The translations under genes and the position numbers were made by a program. Under the pieces are notes generated by a model. That model made no database searches. It was not told the origin of the DNA and worked only from the letters and a program-made list of their open reading frames with translations. From Bradyrhizobium sp. ISRA430 (GTDB lineage: Bacteria > Pseudomonadota > Alphaproteobacteria > Rhizobiales > Xanthobacteraceae): a stretch of DNA of 64,000 nucleotides. The stretch spans positions 930,001 through 994,000 of the forward strand of contig NZ_CP094516.1 of NCBI RefSeq assembly GCF_029909975.1, written 5' to 3'. Positions 29,997 through 36,944 of this stretch are shown here, piece by piece. The first letter of the stretch is position 1, and each line of letters opens with the position of its first letter.

Positions 29997-30578
29997 ATGG
30001 CTCTCGACATCCTGCCGGTTCACGCCGACCGTTGCCGTATGTGTCCGGTCGAGCCGCGCCATGCGGCGCTGTTCTGCTTTGCGCTGCTGACCGTATCGTG
30101 CGCGCTCGCGAGCTTTGCGCTGGCCTGCGCGACACCGTTCGCGGCCTTCGCCGTGGTGGCGGCGGCGATGCTGCCGCTGCGTCCGGCGCTGCTGGTCGTC
30201 ACCGGCGCTTGGCTCGTCAATCAGACCATCGGCTTCGGCGCACTGCACTATCCCGTCGATGCCAGCACCATCGCCTGGGATTTTGTTGTCGGCGCCGCCG
30301 CGCTCGCTGCTACAGCCGTCTCGTCGGCCGTTCTCCGCGTGCTGCCGCCGAACCGCACGCCGCTGGCATTGACGCTCACGCTCGCTTGCGCTTATTCCGC
30401 CTATGAGCTCGCGCTGTTTGCCGTCACGCCGTTCCTCGGCGGGGAGATGGCTTTTACTGCTGCCATCGTGACGCGGCTTGGGTTGCTGAGCGCCGTCTGG
30501 CTGATCAGTCTCGTTGCGGCCTGCGAAATCGTCCGCCTGCTCAATCAGCTCGGGCAGCAACGCGCGATCTCGACTTGA
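29997..30578 (+). CDS. Six-helix membrane protein at the head of the cobalt-uptake locus
   Basis: 193 residues with a short Cys-containing N-terminus (HADRCRMCPVEPRH) and about five to six hydrophobic helices (ALFCFALLTVSCALASFALA through LLSAVWLISLVAACEIVRLL). AAGGAG lies 8 bases before the ATG. The next three genes, ending with cbtB and cbtA, follow with overlaps or short gaps, so it is likely the first gene of a cobalt operon. Size and topology recall ECF-transporter substrate-binding components, but this is only inference; no such motif was seen. Confidence 0.7.
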   Translation: MALDILPVHADRCRMCPVEPRHAALFCFALLTVSCALASFALACATPFAAFAVVAAAMLPLRPALLVVTGAWLVNQTIGFGALHYPVDASTIAWDFVVGAAALAATAVSSAVLRVLPPNRTPLALTLTLACAYSAYELALFAVTPFLGGEMAFTAAIVTRLGLLSAVWLISLVAACEIVRLLNQLGQQRAIST

Positions 30579-30865
30579 ACGACGAGGTGCACTGGCGCGC
30601 CGACATCACCTCCCTGGTCTTTCCGGTCCGGGGGCATGGCGCTATTTGCGCCGTGCATCGGGGCGCGTTCCGGACGCTGCTCGGCGCCGAGCCCGCGGTC
30701 GAGGATTGCCTCGGCTATTTCCGGCGCTTTGAGGGGGCTTTCCGGGCCGCCGCTGGTGCCAAGATCGCCCGCAAGGGCATTCCGGCGGGCACGAGCGTGC
30801 ATCTTACCAGTCGCGACATCGCCCGGAAGCTGCTAGAAGACGCCCAAATCGCAAGTGGAGAATAG
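30575..30865 (+). CDS. Hypothetical protein, DUF1488-like, in the cobalt locus
   Basis: 96 residues, soluble. A TTG start overlaps the upstream stop (TTGA), indicating translational coupling. The pattern ICAVHRGAFRTLLGAE, FRRFEGAFRAAAGAKIARKG and SVHLTSRDIA resembles DUF1488 proteins, small domains of unknown role common in rhizobia; the match is from memory and weak. Followed 2 bases later by cbtB. Could be a regulator or chaperone for the transporter. Confidence 0.6.
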   Translation: MNDEVHWRADITSLVFPVRGHGAICAVHRGAFRTLLGAEPAVEDCLGYFRRFEGAFRAAAGAKIARKGIPAGTSVHLTSRDIARKLLEDAQIASGE

Positions 30866-30867
30866 CT

Positions 30868-31065
30868 ATGAGCCAATCCCAGCTCACGAATGCCCAGGTT
30901 ACGCATCTGCCGGTCGCGGCCGTGCAGGTGGGACGGCTTTCGCAAGCCCTGATGGCCATGGTGCTAGGCCTCTTCGTCGTCGGCGTCGTGGGCTTTTCCC
31001 ACATCGATGTCATCCACAATGCTGCGCACGACGTGCGCCATTCGAACGCTTTCCCCTGCCACTGA
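30868..31065 (+). CDS. cbtB: CbtB-type cobalt transporter subunit
   Basis: 65 residues: one membrane helix (ALMAMVLGLFVVGVVGFSHI) and a His-rich C-terminus, HIDVIHNAAHDVRHSNAFPCH region, the likely Co2+-binding tail of CbtB. These proteins pair with CbtA and are regularly found in B12-controlled cobalt-uptake loci. GTGGAG lies about 8 bases before the ATG; cbtA starts 10 bp after the stop. Confidence 0.92.
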   Translation: MSQSQLTNAQVTHLPVAAVQVGRLSQALMAMVLGLFVVGVVGFSHIDVIHNAAHDVRHSNAFPCH

Positions 31066-31075
31066 CCGGGGTGGC

Positions 31076-31840
31076 ATGGGCACGTTTCGCTCGATCGTCT
31101 TCTCGTCGGTCATTGCCGGTTTCATCGTTGGTCTCATCGTCACGGCGGTCCAGCAGTTCGGCACCGTCCCCCTGATCCTGAAGGCCGAGGTCTTCGAGAA
31201 GGCCGCGGAGACGCACCAGCATGAGGCTGCTGCGGCGCCGCAAGCGGCCGCGACCGGCCATGATCACGCGGGGCACAGCCACGCCGACCATGACCACGGG
31301 GCCGGGGCCTGGGAGCCGCGCGAGGGCCTCGAGCGCAACGCCTACACGGCGGCCGCCAATGTGCTGACCGCGATCGGCTTCGCACTGCTTCTGGCGGGCT
31401 TCTTCGCTGTCCGCAGTGGAGCGATCGGCGAGAGCATCTCCTGGCACGAAGGTCTGATGTGGGGATTGGCTGGCTTTGCCGTGTTCACGATCGCGCCCGG
31501 CCTCGGCCTGCCACCGGAACTGCCGGGCGTGCCGTCCGCACCGCTGCTGTCGCGCCAGATCTGGTGGCTGACCGCCGTGCTGGCAACGGCTGCGGGCCTT
31601 GCGATGATCGTCTTCCGCCGCTCGGTGCCTGCGGCAATCGCCGGCGTGATCCTGCTGACGTTGCCACATTTGATCGGCGCGCCCGAGCTGGAACACGTCG
31701 AGACCAACGTGCCGAGCTCGCTGTCGCATCAGTTCATGGTCGCGGTGACGCTCACCAGTCTGGTTTTCTGGAGCCTGTTAGGTTCGTTGACGAGCGCGCT
31801 CTTCGCGCGTTTCGATCGTGGAGCGGAGCTGAGCGCCTAA
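31076..31840 (+). CDS. cbtA: CbtA-type cobalt transporter subunit
   Basis: 254 residues, about five to six membrane helices (IVFSSVIAGFIVGLIVTAV at the start, then VLTAIGFALLLAGFFAV, GLMWGLAGFAVFTIAPGLGL and others). The first loop contains a metal-binding run HDHAGHSHADHDHG. PGLGLPPELPGVPSAPLLSRQ is a characteristic CbtA segment. Works with CbtB to take up Co2+, presumably for cobalamin synthesis. I found no cobalamin riboswitch upstream of the locus (no GCCACTG B12 box). Confidence 0.92.
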   Translation: MGTFRSIVFSSVIAGFIVGLIVTAVQQFGTVPLILKAEVFEKAAETHQHEAAAAPQAAATGHDHAGHSHADHDHGAGAWEPREGLERNAYTAAANVLTAIGFALLLAGFFAVRSGAIGESISWHEGLMWGLAGFAVFTIAPGLGLPPELPGVPSAPLLSRQIWWLTAVLATAAGLAMIVFRRSVPAAIAGVILLTLPHLIGAPELEHVETNVPSSLSHQFMVAVTLTSLVFWSLLGSLTSALFARFDRGAELSA

Positions 31841-32184
31841 ATCGGGCGGGCTTCACGTCCAGCAAACTGAAAAGGTGCGGCTCGGTTCCTTGCCCATCGT
31901 GAACGCGCGCGGGTTGACATCGCGCGCGGCGGATATTTAATTCGCGCGACGGGGAAAGCGATCTCCCCGCGAGGCGACATGCCGAAGAATCGCGTCCTGA
32001 TCACGAAGGACGCAGCATGTCTACATACAGCTCAGTTTTTCCCGACAAGCTTTCCCGACCGATCGGTGTCACCACCAGCGCGCCGACGATGATCGACGCC
32101 GTTGATCCGCGCCGTGTGGGCCGCGGAAACCGGCGATCGAACGAACTTCACCTGGGGCAGAGAGTTACAACCAGGAGAACAATC
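31841..32184. other. 344-bp intergenic region with a good sigma-70-type promoter
   Basis: Holds TTGACA at 31914-31919 and TTTAAT at 31936-31941 (16-bp spacer), listed separately. After it come a short hairpin (GGGG...CCCC near 31950-31970) and a 36-codon frame from an ATG near 31979 with little support. The long leader (over 200 nt) before the PepSY-like gene may be regulatory. Confidence 0.5.
31914..31941 (+). promoter_or_regulatory. Sigma-70-type promoter for the 32185-35173 gene group
   Basis: A perfect -35 TTGACA and a -10 TTTAAT (4/6) separated by 16 bp, in an AT-rich pocket (GGATATTTAATT) in otherwise GC-rich DNA. The start point would be near 31948, giving a leader of about 235 nt. 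Confidence 0.6.
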
Positions 32185-32412
32185 ATGCGCAAACGGGTCA
32201 TTTCTTCTGCCGCCATGTTGCTCGCGATTGCGGCCGGACCGGCGCAAGCCCTGACCAAAGAGGAGCTTGTCGCCAAGATTCAGGCCGCCGGCTATTCGGA
32301 GGTCAGCGACATCAAGTCGACCGCTGAAGGCATGGTCGTCCGGGCGGTGAAGGACGGCAAGCAAGTCCGGCTCGTCGTCGACAGCAGCGGCCAGATCAAG
32401 CCGCAGAAATGA
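32185..32412 (+). CDS. Small secreted PepSY-like protein
   Basis: 75 residues with a Sec signal (MRKRVISSAAMLLAIAAGPAQA). The mature part, LTKEELVAKIQAAGYSEVSD followed by AVKDGKQVRLVVDSSGQI, has the beta-alpha shape of a PepSY domain, which often binds or inhibits partners in the periplasm. CCAGGAGAAC precedes the ATG by a good distance. Probably cotranscribed with the DUF1259 gene 52 bp downstream. Confidence 0.75.
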   Translation: MRKRVISSAAMLLAIAAGPAQALTKEELVAKIQAAGYSEVSDIKSTAEGMVVRAVKDGKQVRLVVDSSGQIKPQK

Positions 32413-32464
32413 GTGTGTGCGAGGTCTGCAAGAGCCTCCGAAATCCAATTCAAGGAGCAGAACA

Positions 32465-33412
32465 ATGCGCAGCAGAATCTCAGCGTTGATTGCCGCCAGC
32501 GCTTGCCTCTTGGCCCTCGGCACGACCGCGTACATCGCCGATTGGCGCAAGTTCGCCGAAGCATTCGTTTCGACGGCGCAAGCCGCGCCGGATGTCGACT
32601 GGCAAAAGGTCGATGAGGCGTTGGGCAGAAAACCCGCCGTCAGCGGCGACGTGCATCGCTACGGGTTTGCGCGGTCCGATCTTACCGTGACGCTCGACGG
32701 CGTGACAATCAAGCCGGCACTCGCGCTCGGCGGCTGGGTCGCATTCAAACCGGCCCACGACGGCGTGATGGCCATGGGCGATCTGGTCCTGCTGGAATCC
32801 GAGATCAGTCCGGTGATGACAAAGATGATTGCGAGCGGGATCGAGATCACCGCGGTGCATAACCACCTGCTGCGGGCAAACCCCGCAACATTCTACATGC
32901 ATATCCTGGGACACGGCGATCCGGCCAAGCTCGCCTCGGCAATCCGCGATGCGCTTGCCGAGAGCAAGACCCCGCTGACGGCTGCGGCACCGGCCAATCC
33001 GCCGCCTGCGGTCGATCTCGACACGGCGCAGCTCGATCAGATCATCGGTGTCAAAGGACAGGCCAATGGCGGCGTCTATCAATTCAACGTGCCACGGCGA
33101 GATCCCATCACCGAAGACGGCATGGCGCTGACCCCGGTCGGGCCGATGGGCGTTGCAATAGGCATCAACTTCCAGCCGACCGGCGCCGGCAAAGCCGCAA
33201 TCACCGGCGACTTCATCCTGACGGGTGAGGAGGTGAACCCGGTGATCACCGCATTGCGGACAAACGGGATCGAGGTGACGGCGCTGCACAGCCACATGCT
33301 GAACGAGCAGCCACGGATGTTCTTCATGCATTTCTGGGCGAACGACGACGCAATCAAGCTCGCCAAGGGCCTGCGCGCCGCGCTCGACAAGACTGCGAGC
33401 ACGAAGGGCTGA
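32465..33412 (+). CDS. Exported DUF1259 (LppY/LpqO-type) protein
   Basis: 315 residues with a signal peptide (RISALIAASACLLALGTTAY). Two homologous halves of about 120 residues each: the first with LALGGWVAFKPAHDGVMAMGD and ITAVHNHLLRANP, the second with MGVAIGINFQPTGAGKAAITG and VTALHSHMLNEQP. This duplicated pattern with paired HNH/HSH histidines is typical of DUF1259 (LppY/LpqO) proteins. The histidines suggest metal or ligand binding in the periplasm. AAGGAG precedes the ATG. Role unknown. Confidence 0.88.
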   Translation: MRSRISALIAASACLLALGTTAYIADWRKFAEAFVSTAQAAPDVDWQKVDEALGRKPAVSGDVHRYGFARSDLTVTLDGVTIKPALALGGWVAFKPAHDGVMAMGDLVLLESEISPVMTKMIASGIEITAVHNHLLRANPATFYMHILGHGDPAKLASAIRDALAESKTPLTAAAPANPPPAVDLDTAQLDQIIGVKGQANGGVYQFNVPRRDPITEDGMALTPVGPMGVAIGINFQPTGAGKAAITGDFILTGEEVNPVITALRTNGIEVTALHSHMLNEQPRMFFMHFWANDDAIKLAKGLRAALDKTASTKG

Positions 33413-33518
33413 CGGCCGGCACGGCAGTATAAATTGATGCAGTTTGGGGATCCGCGACCTCCCCATCAGATGGGTATCCATCCAAGCGTTCGCCGCCTCG
33501 TTTCGGGGGAGCGATCCT

Positions 33519-34265
33519 ATGGACGAACTCGTCTTCGTTGTCTTTGCTCTGGCCGCCCTGGTCGGCGGTTTCGTCAGCGGCTTTTCCGGCTTTGCCATGG
33601 GCCTCGTCGTGTCAGGCGTATGGCTGCACATCATCACGCCGGTTCAAACCGCCACCTTGATTGCCGGCTATGGTCTGCTCACGCAGGGTTATGGTGTCCT
33701 CAAGCTGCGGCATGTCCTCGACTTGCGAAAGGCGTGGCCACTCGCACTCGGGACCGTCGTCGGCGTACCCATCGGCGTCGGCATTCTGACCTACCTCAAT
33801 CCCGCTTACCTTCGATTTGGGGTCGGGGTCCTGCTGATTGCCTATGCGATCTACGGACTGCTCCGGCCCGCGTTCGCTCCGATGAAGATCGGAACCGGGG
33901 CCGATATCGCGATCGGCCTGTCGAACGGTTTGCTTGGCGGCTTGACCGGGCTCGGCGGCGTGATCTCGACGATCTCCTGCCAATGGCGGGGCTGGTCCAA
34001 GGACGTGCAGCGTGCGGTGTTTCAGCCGGTGCTGTTCTCGGCATTCGTGGTGATCTCGCTGTCTCAAGCAGCCGCCGGCACCATTACCAGGGACACGTTG
34101 GCGCTCTACGCGCTCGGCGTCCCTTTTATGATCGCCGGCCTTTGGTCCGGCTTCAGGCTATTCGGAAAGATTGACGACGAGACGTTCCGCAAGACCGTGT
34201 TGGTGCTTCTGTTGTTCTCGGGACTGTCGTTGATCGTCTCCGTGTCGCCGTTTGTTTCCCGCTAG
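33519..34265 (+). CDS. TSUP-family (TauE/SafE) membrane permease
   Basis: 248 residues, about eight membrane helices. The repeated TSUP motifs are clear: GGFVSGFSGFAMGLVV near the start and GLSNGLLGGLTGLGGVISTI in the second half. The family exports or imports sulfite, sulfoacetate, taurine or other organic anions. ATG at 33519 has GGGGGA 9 bases upstream; an upstream ATG (33444) is rejected because the added residues are not membrane-like. Lies between the DUF1259 and propeller genes. Confidence 0.88.
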   Translation: MDELVFVVFALAALVGGFVSGFSGFAMGLVVSGVWLHIITPVQTATLIAGYGLLTQGYGVLKLRHVLDLRKAWPLALGTVVGVPIGVGILTYLNPAYLRFGVGVLLIAYAIYGLLRPAFAPMKIGTGADIAIGLSNGLLGGLTGLGGVISTISCQWRGWSKDVQRAVFQPVLFSAFVVISLSQAAAGTITRDTLALYALGVPFMIAGLWSGFRLFGKIDDETFRKTVLVLLLFSGLSLIVSVSPFVSR

Positions 34266-34279
34266 CTGACGAGGCGAGC

Positions 34280-35173
34280 ATGCCCCTGACGACTTTTGGC
34301 GTTGTCCCCATACCCAACGGTTTGGACAGCGACTTCGATCACGCCGCGTTCGATTCCAAGACCCGTCGCGTCTTCATTGCTCACACGGCGCGCGATTGCA
34401 TCGAAGTCGTCGACCATGATGCGCAGAAGCACATTGCGACGCTTCCGGGATTTCCGGCGATCGCCGGTGCCGTCGCCGATGACGGCGATATCCTGACGAC
34501 CAATCGCGGTGCCGCGACAATCACGTGGATGGATGCCAACACTTATGACATCAAGGGCGTCTTCCCATCGGGGCCGCGGCCGAACGGCGCGGCGCTCGTC
34601 AAGCGATCGGGTATCGGCATAGCCGCCTGCATCGGCGATGCCCATCAAGGCCCGACACTGCAGGTCATCAATTTGAGGGAGGTGACACAGCGGGCGATCG
34701 ATCTGCCGGGCAGGCCGCGCTGGTGCGTCACCGACGCGAACGCCCAGCGTGTGTTCCTTTGCATCCGCGAACCGTCGATGATCCTGACGGCGCGATTGCC
34801 CGGCTTGGACGACATCGTCCATTGGCCGCTGCCGTCCGGGGGCGCGCATGGTCTCGATATCGATCATGCGCGCAATCGTCTCTACGCGGCCTGCGATGGC
34901 GGCGATCTGGTCGAAGTCGACAGCACATCCGGGCAAGTCACCAACATATGGCCGATTGCCGGACCGCCTGACGTAACGTTCTTCAACCCGGCGACCGGCC
35001 GCGTGCATGTGGCGATCGGTGACCCCGGCGTGATCGAGACGATCGATCCGAGGACCGGAAGCAGAATGCAGACGGTCACGGCGGAGGGTGCGCATACTAC
35101 GGCGATCGTGGCGCCCGACCGGCTTTACGTGATCTCGCCCAGGCATGGTGGCGTCCTGGTGCTGGCCGATTAG
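34280..35173 (+). CDS. YncE/SMP-30-like beta-propeller protein
   Basis: 297 residues, no signal peptide. Repeats of the type FDSKTRRVFIAHTARDCIEVVD, IDHARNRLYAACDGGDLVEVD and FNPATGRVHVAIGDPGVIETID mark a seven-bladed YVTN/NHL-like propeller. Starts 14 bp after the TSUP gene, so likely one operon. Such proteins bind ligands or act as lactonases; here the substrate could be related to what the permease moves. Function is inference only. Confidence 0.75.
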   Translation: MPLTTFGVVPIPNGLDSDFDHAAFDSKTRRVFIAHTARDCIEVVDHDAQKHIATLPGFPAIAGAVADDGDILTTNRGAATITWMDANTYDIKGVFPSGPRPNGAALVKRSGIGIAACIGDAHQGPTLQVINLREVTQRAIDLPGRPRWCVTDANAQRVFLCIREPSMILTARLPGLDDIVHWPLPSGGAHGLDIDHARNRLYAACDGGDLVEVDSTSGQVTNIWPIAGPPDVTFFNPATGRVHVAIGDPGVIETIDPRTGSRMQTVTAEGAHTTAIVAPDRLYVISPRHGGVLVLAD

Positions 35174-35396
35174 GGCATATTGTCGCTGCGCGCTGAGGCG
35201 CCCGCTCGAAACGCATTACGAAAGGAGTTGGTGCAAGCCCGCCGACCCAGTGCAAATGCTGACCAGGACGATCAAAGCCACTGAAACGTAGGGCGCAAGG
35301 TGGCGAAGCGACTGAAGCCGCCCCAGTGCCTCGGCTAAGTGCCGCGAAGGTCAACTTCGGTGGAGGAGTCGCAGCTCCGCCCAATCCGGATTAGAG

Positions 35397-35415
35397 TATC
35401 CCCTCCTAGAGGATA
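35397..35415. promoter_or_regulatory. Candidate CsoR-type operator overlapping the repressor's start region
   Basis: TATCC-N9-GGATA (TATCCCCTCCTAGAGGATA) ends 2 bases before the repressor ATG. The C/G-rich dyad with AT ends resembles operators of CsoR/RcnR/FrmR proteins. Binding would block both transcription and the ribosome site. An 8-bp palindrome ATCCGGAT (35384-35391) lies just upstream. Confidence 0.6.
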
Positions 35416-35417
35416 GG

Positions 35418-35708
35418 ATGAGCAGGATGACGGAACAGCACGTCCACGAAAGCCACGGCCAGATCGTCAAGCGCCTAAAGCGCGCGGAGGGGCACCTTCG
35501 CCGCGTCATCGAGATGTTCGACGACGGCCGATCCTGCCTGGACCTCGCCCAGCAGCTTCACGCGGTCGAGAAAGCGATCACGGAAGCGAAGCGGACGCTC
35601 ATCCACGATCACGTCGACAACTGCCTCGACGTCGCGGCCAACGGCGGCTCCTCGAAGCCGACCAAGAACGTGCTCGCCGAGTTCAAGGCGATCTCGCGCT
35701 ACCTCTGA
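35418..35708 (+). CDS. CsoR/RcnR/FrmR-family metal-responsive repressor
   Basis: 96 residues, all-helical. Residues Cys40, His65 and Cys69 have the C-H-C spacing of CsoR (not the His or Glu in the last position seen in RcnR and FrmR); extra histidines at 8, 10 and 13 and in HDHVDN may extend the metal site. The motif KRLKRAEGHLRRVIEMFDDG is the family DNA-binding helix. Proteins of this kind are often next to CzcA/DmeF-type exporters in rhizobia and sense Co, Ni or Cu. ATG at 35427 is another possible start. Directly precedes the efflux operon. Confidence 0.88.
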   Translation: MSRMTEQHVHESHGQIVKRLKRAEGHLRRVIEMFDDGRSCLDLAQQLHAVEKAITEAKRTLIHDHVDNCLDVAANGGSSKPTKNVLAEFKAISRYL

Positions 35709-35722
35709 CCGGAAGTCGGCCG

Positions 35723-36943
35723 ATGTCCTCTCGAAAGTTCATTTGGACGCTGGGTCTCGCCGTCGTCGTCGCAGCGGGCGCGCTCGCGGCCTGGGGACCG
35801 GGCGTATCGGCGCTGCGCAAGACGGTGGGCCTGGCCGCGGCGGAGCCGCCGCAGCACTCGAAATCGCAGGCGGAGGAGCGGAAGTCCATCATCCGGATGG
35901 ACGACGAGCGGATCGCGTTGGCCAAGATCGAGCAGGCCAAGGCTGTGCCAGCGACGATGGCGACGAGATTGTCGGTCCCGGCCGTCATCGCACCGGACGC
36001 CGACCGCGTCGCCCATGTGTCGGTGAAGCTGTCCGGAACCGTCGCCGAGCTCCGCAAGAACATTGGAGACGAGGTCGAGAAGGGCCAGGTTCTCGGAGCG
36101 CTGGAGAGCCGGGAAGTGGCCGACGCGAAGAGCGAATACATGGCCGCCCGACTGTCGAATGACCTGCAGCAGGATCTGGCAGCCCGCGACAAGGCTGCCT
36201 GGGACGGTAGCAAGGCGATACCCGAGCAGCAGTACATCAGGTCGCGCAACGCCGCATCGCAGACGGCGATGCGTCTCGACATCGCCCGGCAAAAGCTGCT
36301 CGCGCTCGGGGTCGACGAAAGCGAGATTACCGCGATCCCACAGGCGCCCGAGGGGACGCTGAGACTTCAGAACGTCCGTGCGCCGATCTCCGGAAGGGTG
36401 GTGGAACGCAAGGTTGAACTCGGGACCGCCGTCGGGAGGGACAACCTCGAGACCGAGCTCTTCGTCATCATCGACCTCAGCCGGGTCTGGGTCGAGATGA
36501 CGGTTAATTCCTCCGATCTGCCGGCGGTCCGCGAAGGGCAGAGCGTCGCAGTGTCCATTCGTGGCGCAAGCGGCGTCGGGACGGGCAAGATCATCTTCGT
36601 CAGCCCACTGCTCGACAAGGAAACGCGGGCCGCACGCGTCGTGGCGGTCCTGGATAATCCGGATCGGTTCTGGCGGCCCGGCTCGTTCGTGACGGCGGCC
36701 ATTGCCGTGGAGTCGCGCCAGGTCCCGGTGGTGGTGCCGGTGACCGCCATCCAGACCGTGGATGGGCGGAAGGTCGTATTCGTGCGGACCTCCGACGGCT
36801 TCGAGAAGCGGGACGTGGTGCTCGGTCGCCGGGACGATGGGATGGTCGAAGTGACGTCCGGGCTTGCCGCCGGCGAAACGATCGCGGCTTCGAATACTTT
36901 TCCATTGAAGGCCGAGCTCTCCAAGCCGGGCGACGAGGACTGA
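35723..36943 (+). CDS. RND efflux periplasmic adaptor (CzcB/CusB type)
   Basis: 406 residues. An N-terminal signal-anchor (FIWTLGLAVVVAAGALAAW), then a barrel-sandwich/lipoyl hairpin domain (KLSGTVAELRKNIGDEVEKG; the partner half RAPISGRVVERKVELGTAV), a coiled-coil hairpin (about 130-190) and a membrane-proximal region (VPVTAIQTVDGRKVVFVRTS). It links the inner-membrane pump to an outer-membrane channel. Starts 14 bp after the repressor and is followed by the pump gene 1 bp later, so all three form one operon. Confidence 0.93.
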   Translation: MSSRKFIWTLGLAVVVAAGALAAWGPGVSALRKTVGLAAAEPPQHSKSQAEERKSIIRMDDERIALAKIEQAKAVPATMATRLSVPAVIAPDADRVAHVSVKLSGTVAELRKNIGDEVEKGQVLGALESREVADAKSEYMAARLSNDLQQDLAARDKAAWDGSKAIPEQQYIRSRNAASQTAMRLDIARQKLLALGVDESEITAIPQAPEGTLRLQNVRAPISGRVVERKVELGTAVGRDNLETELFVIIDLSRVWVEMTVNSSDLPAVREGQSVAVSIRGASGVGTGKIIFVSPLLDKETRAARVVAVLDNPDRFWRPGSFVTAAIAVESRQVPVVVPVTAIQTVDGRKVVFVRTSDGFEKRDVVLGRRDDGMVEVTSGLAAGETIAASNTFPLKAELSKPGDED

Positions 36944-36944
36944 G

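Noticed and set aside
31979..32090. 36-codon frame in the leader of the PepSY-like gene
   Set aside because: Ribosome site is poor and the product shows no features.
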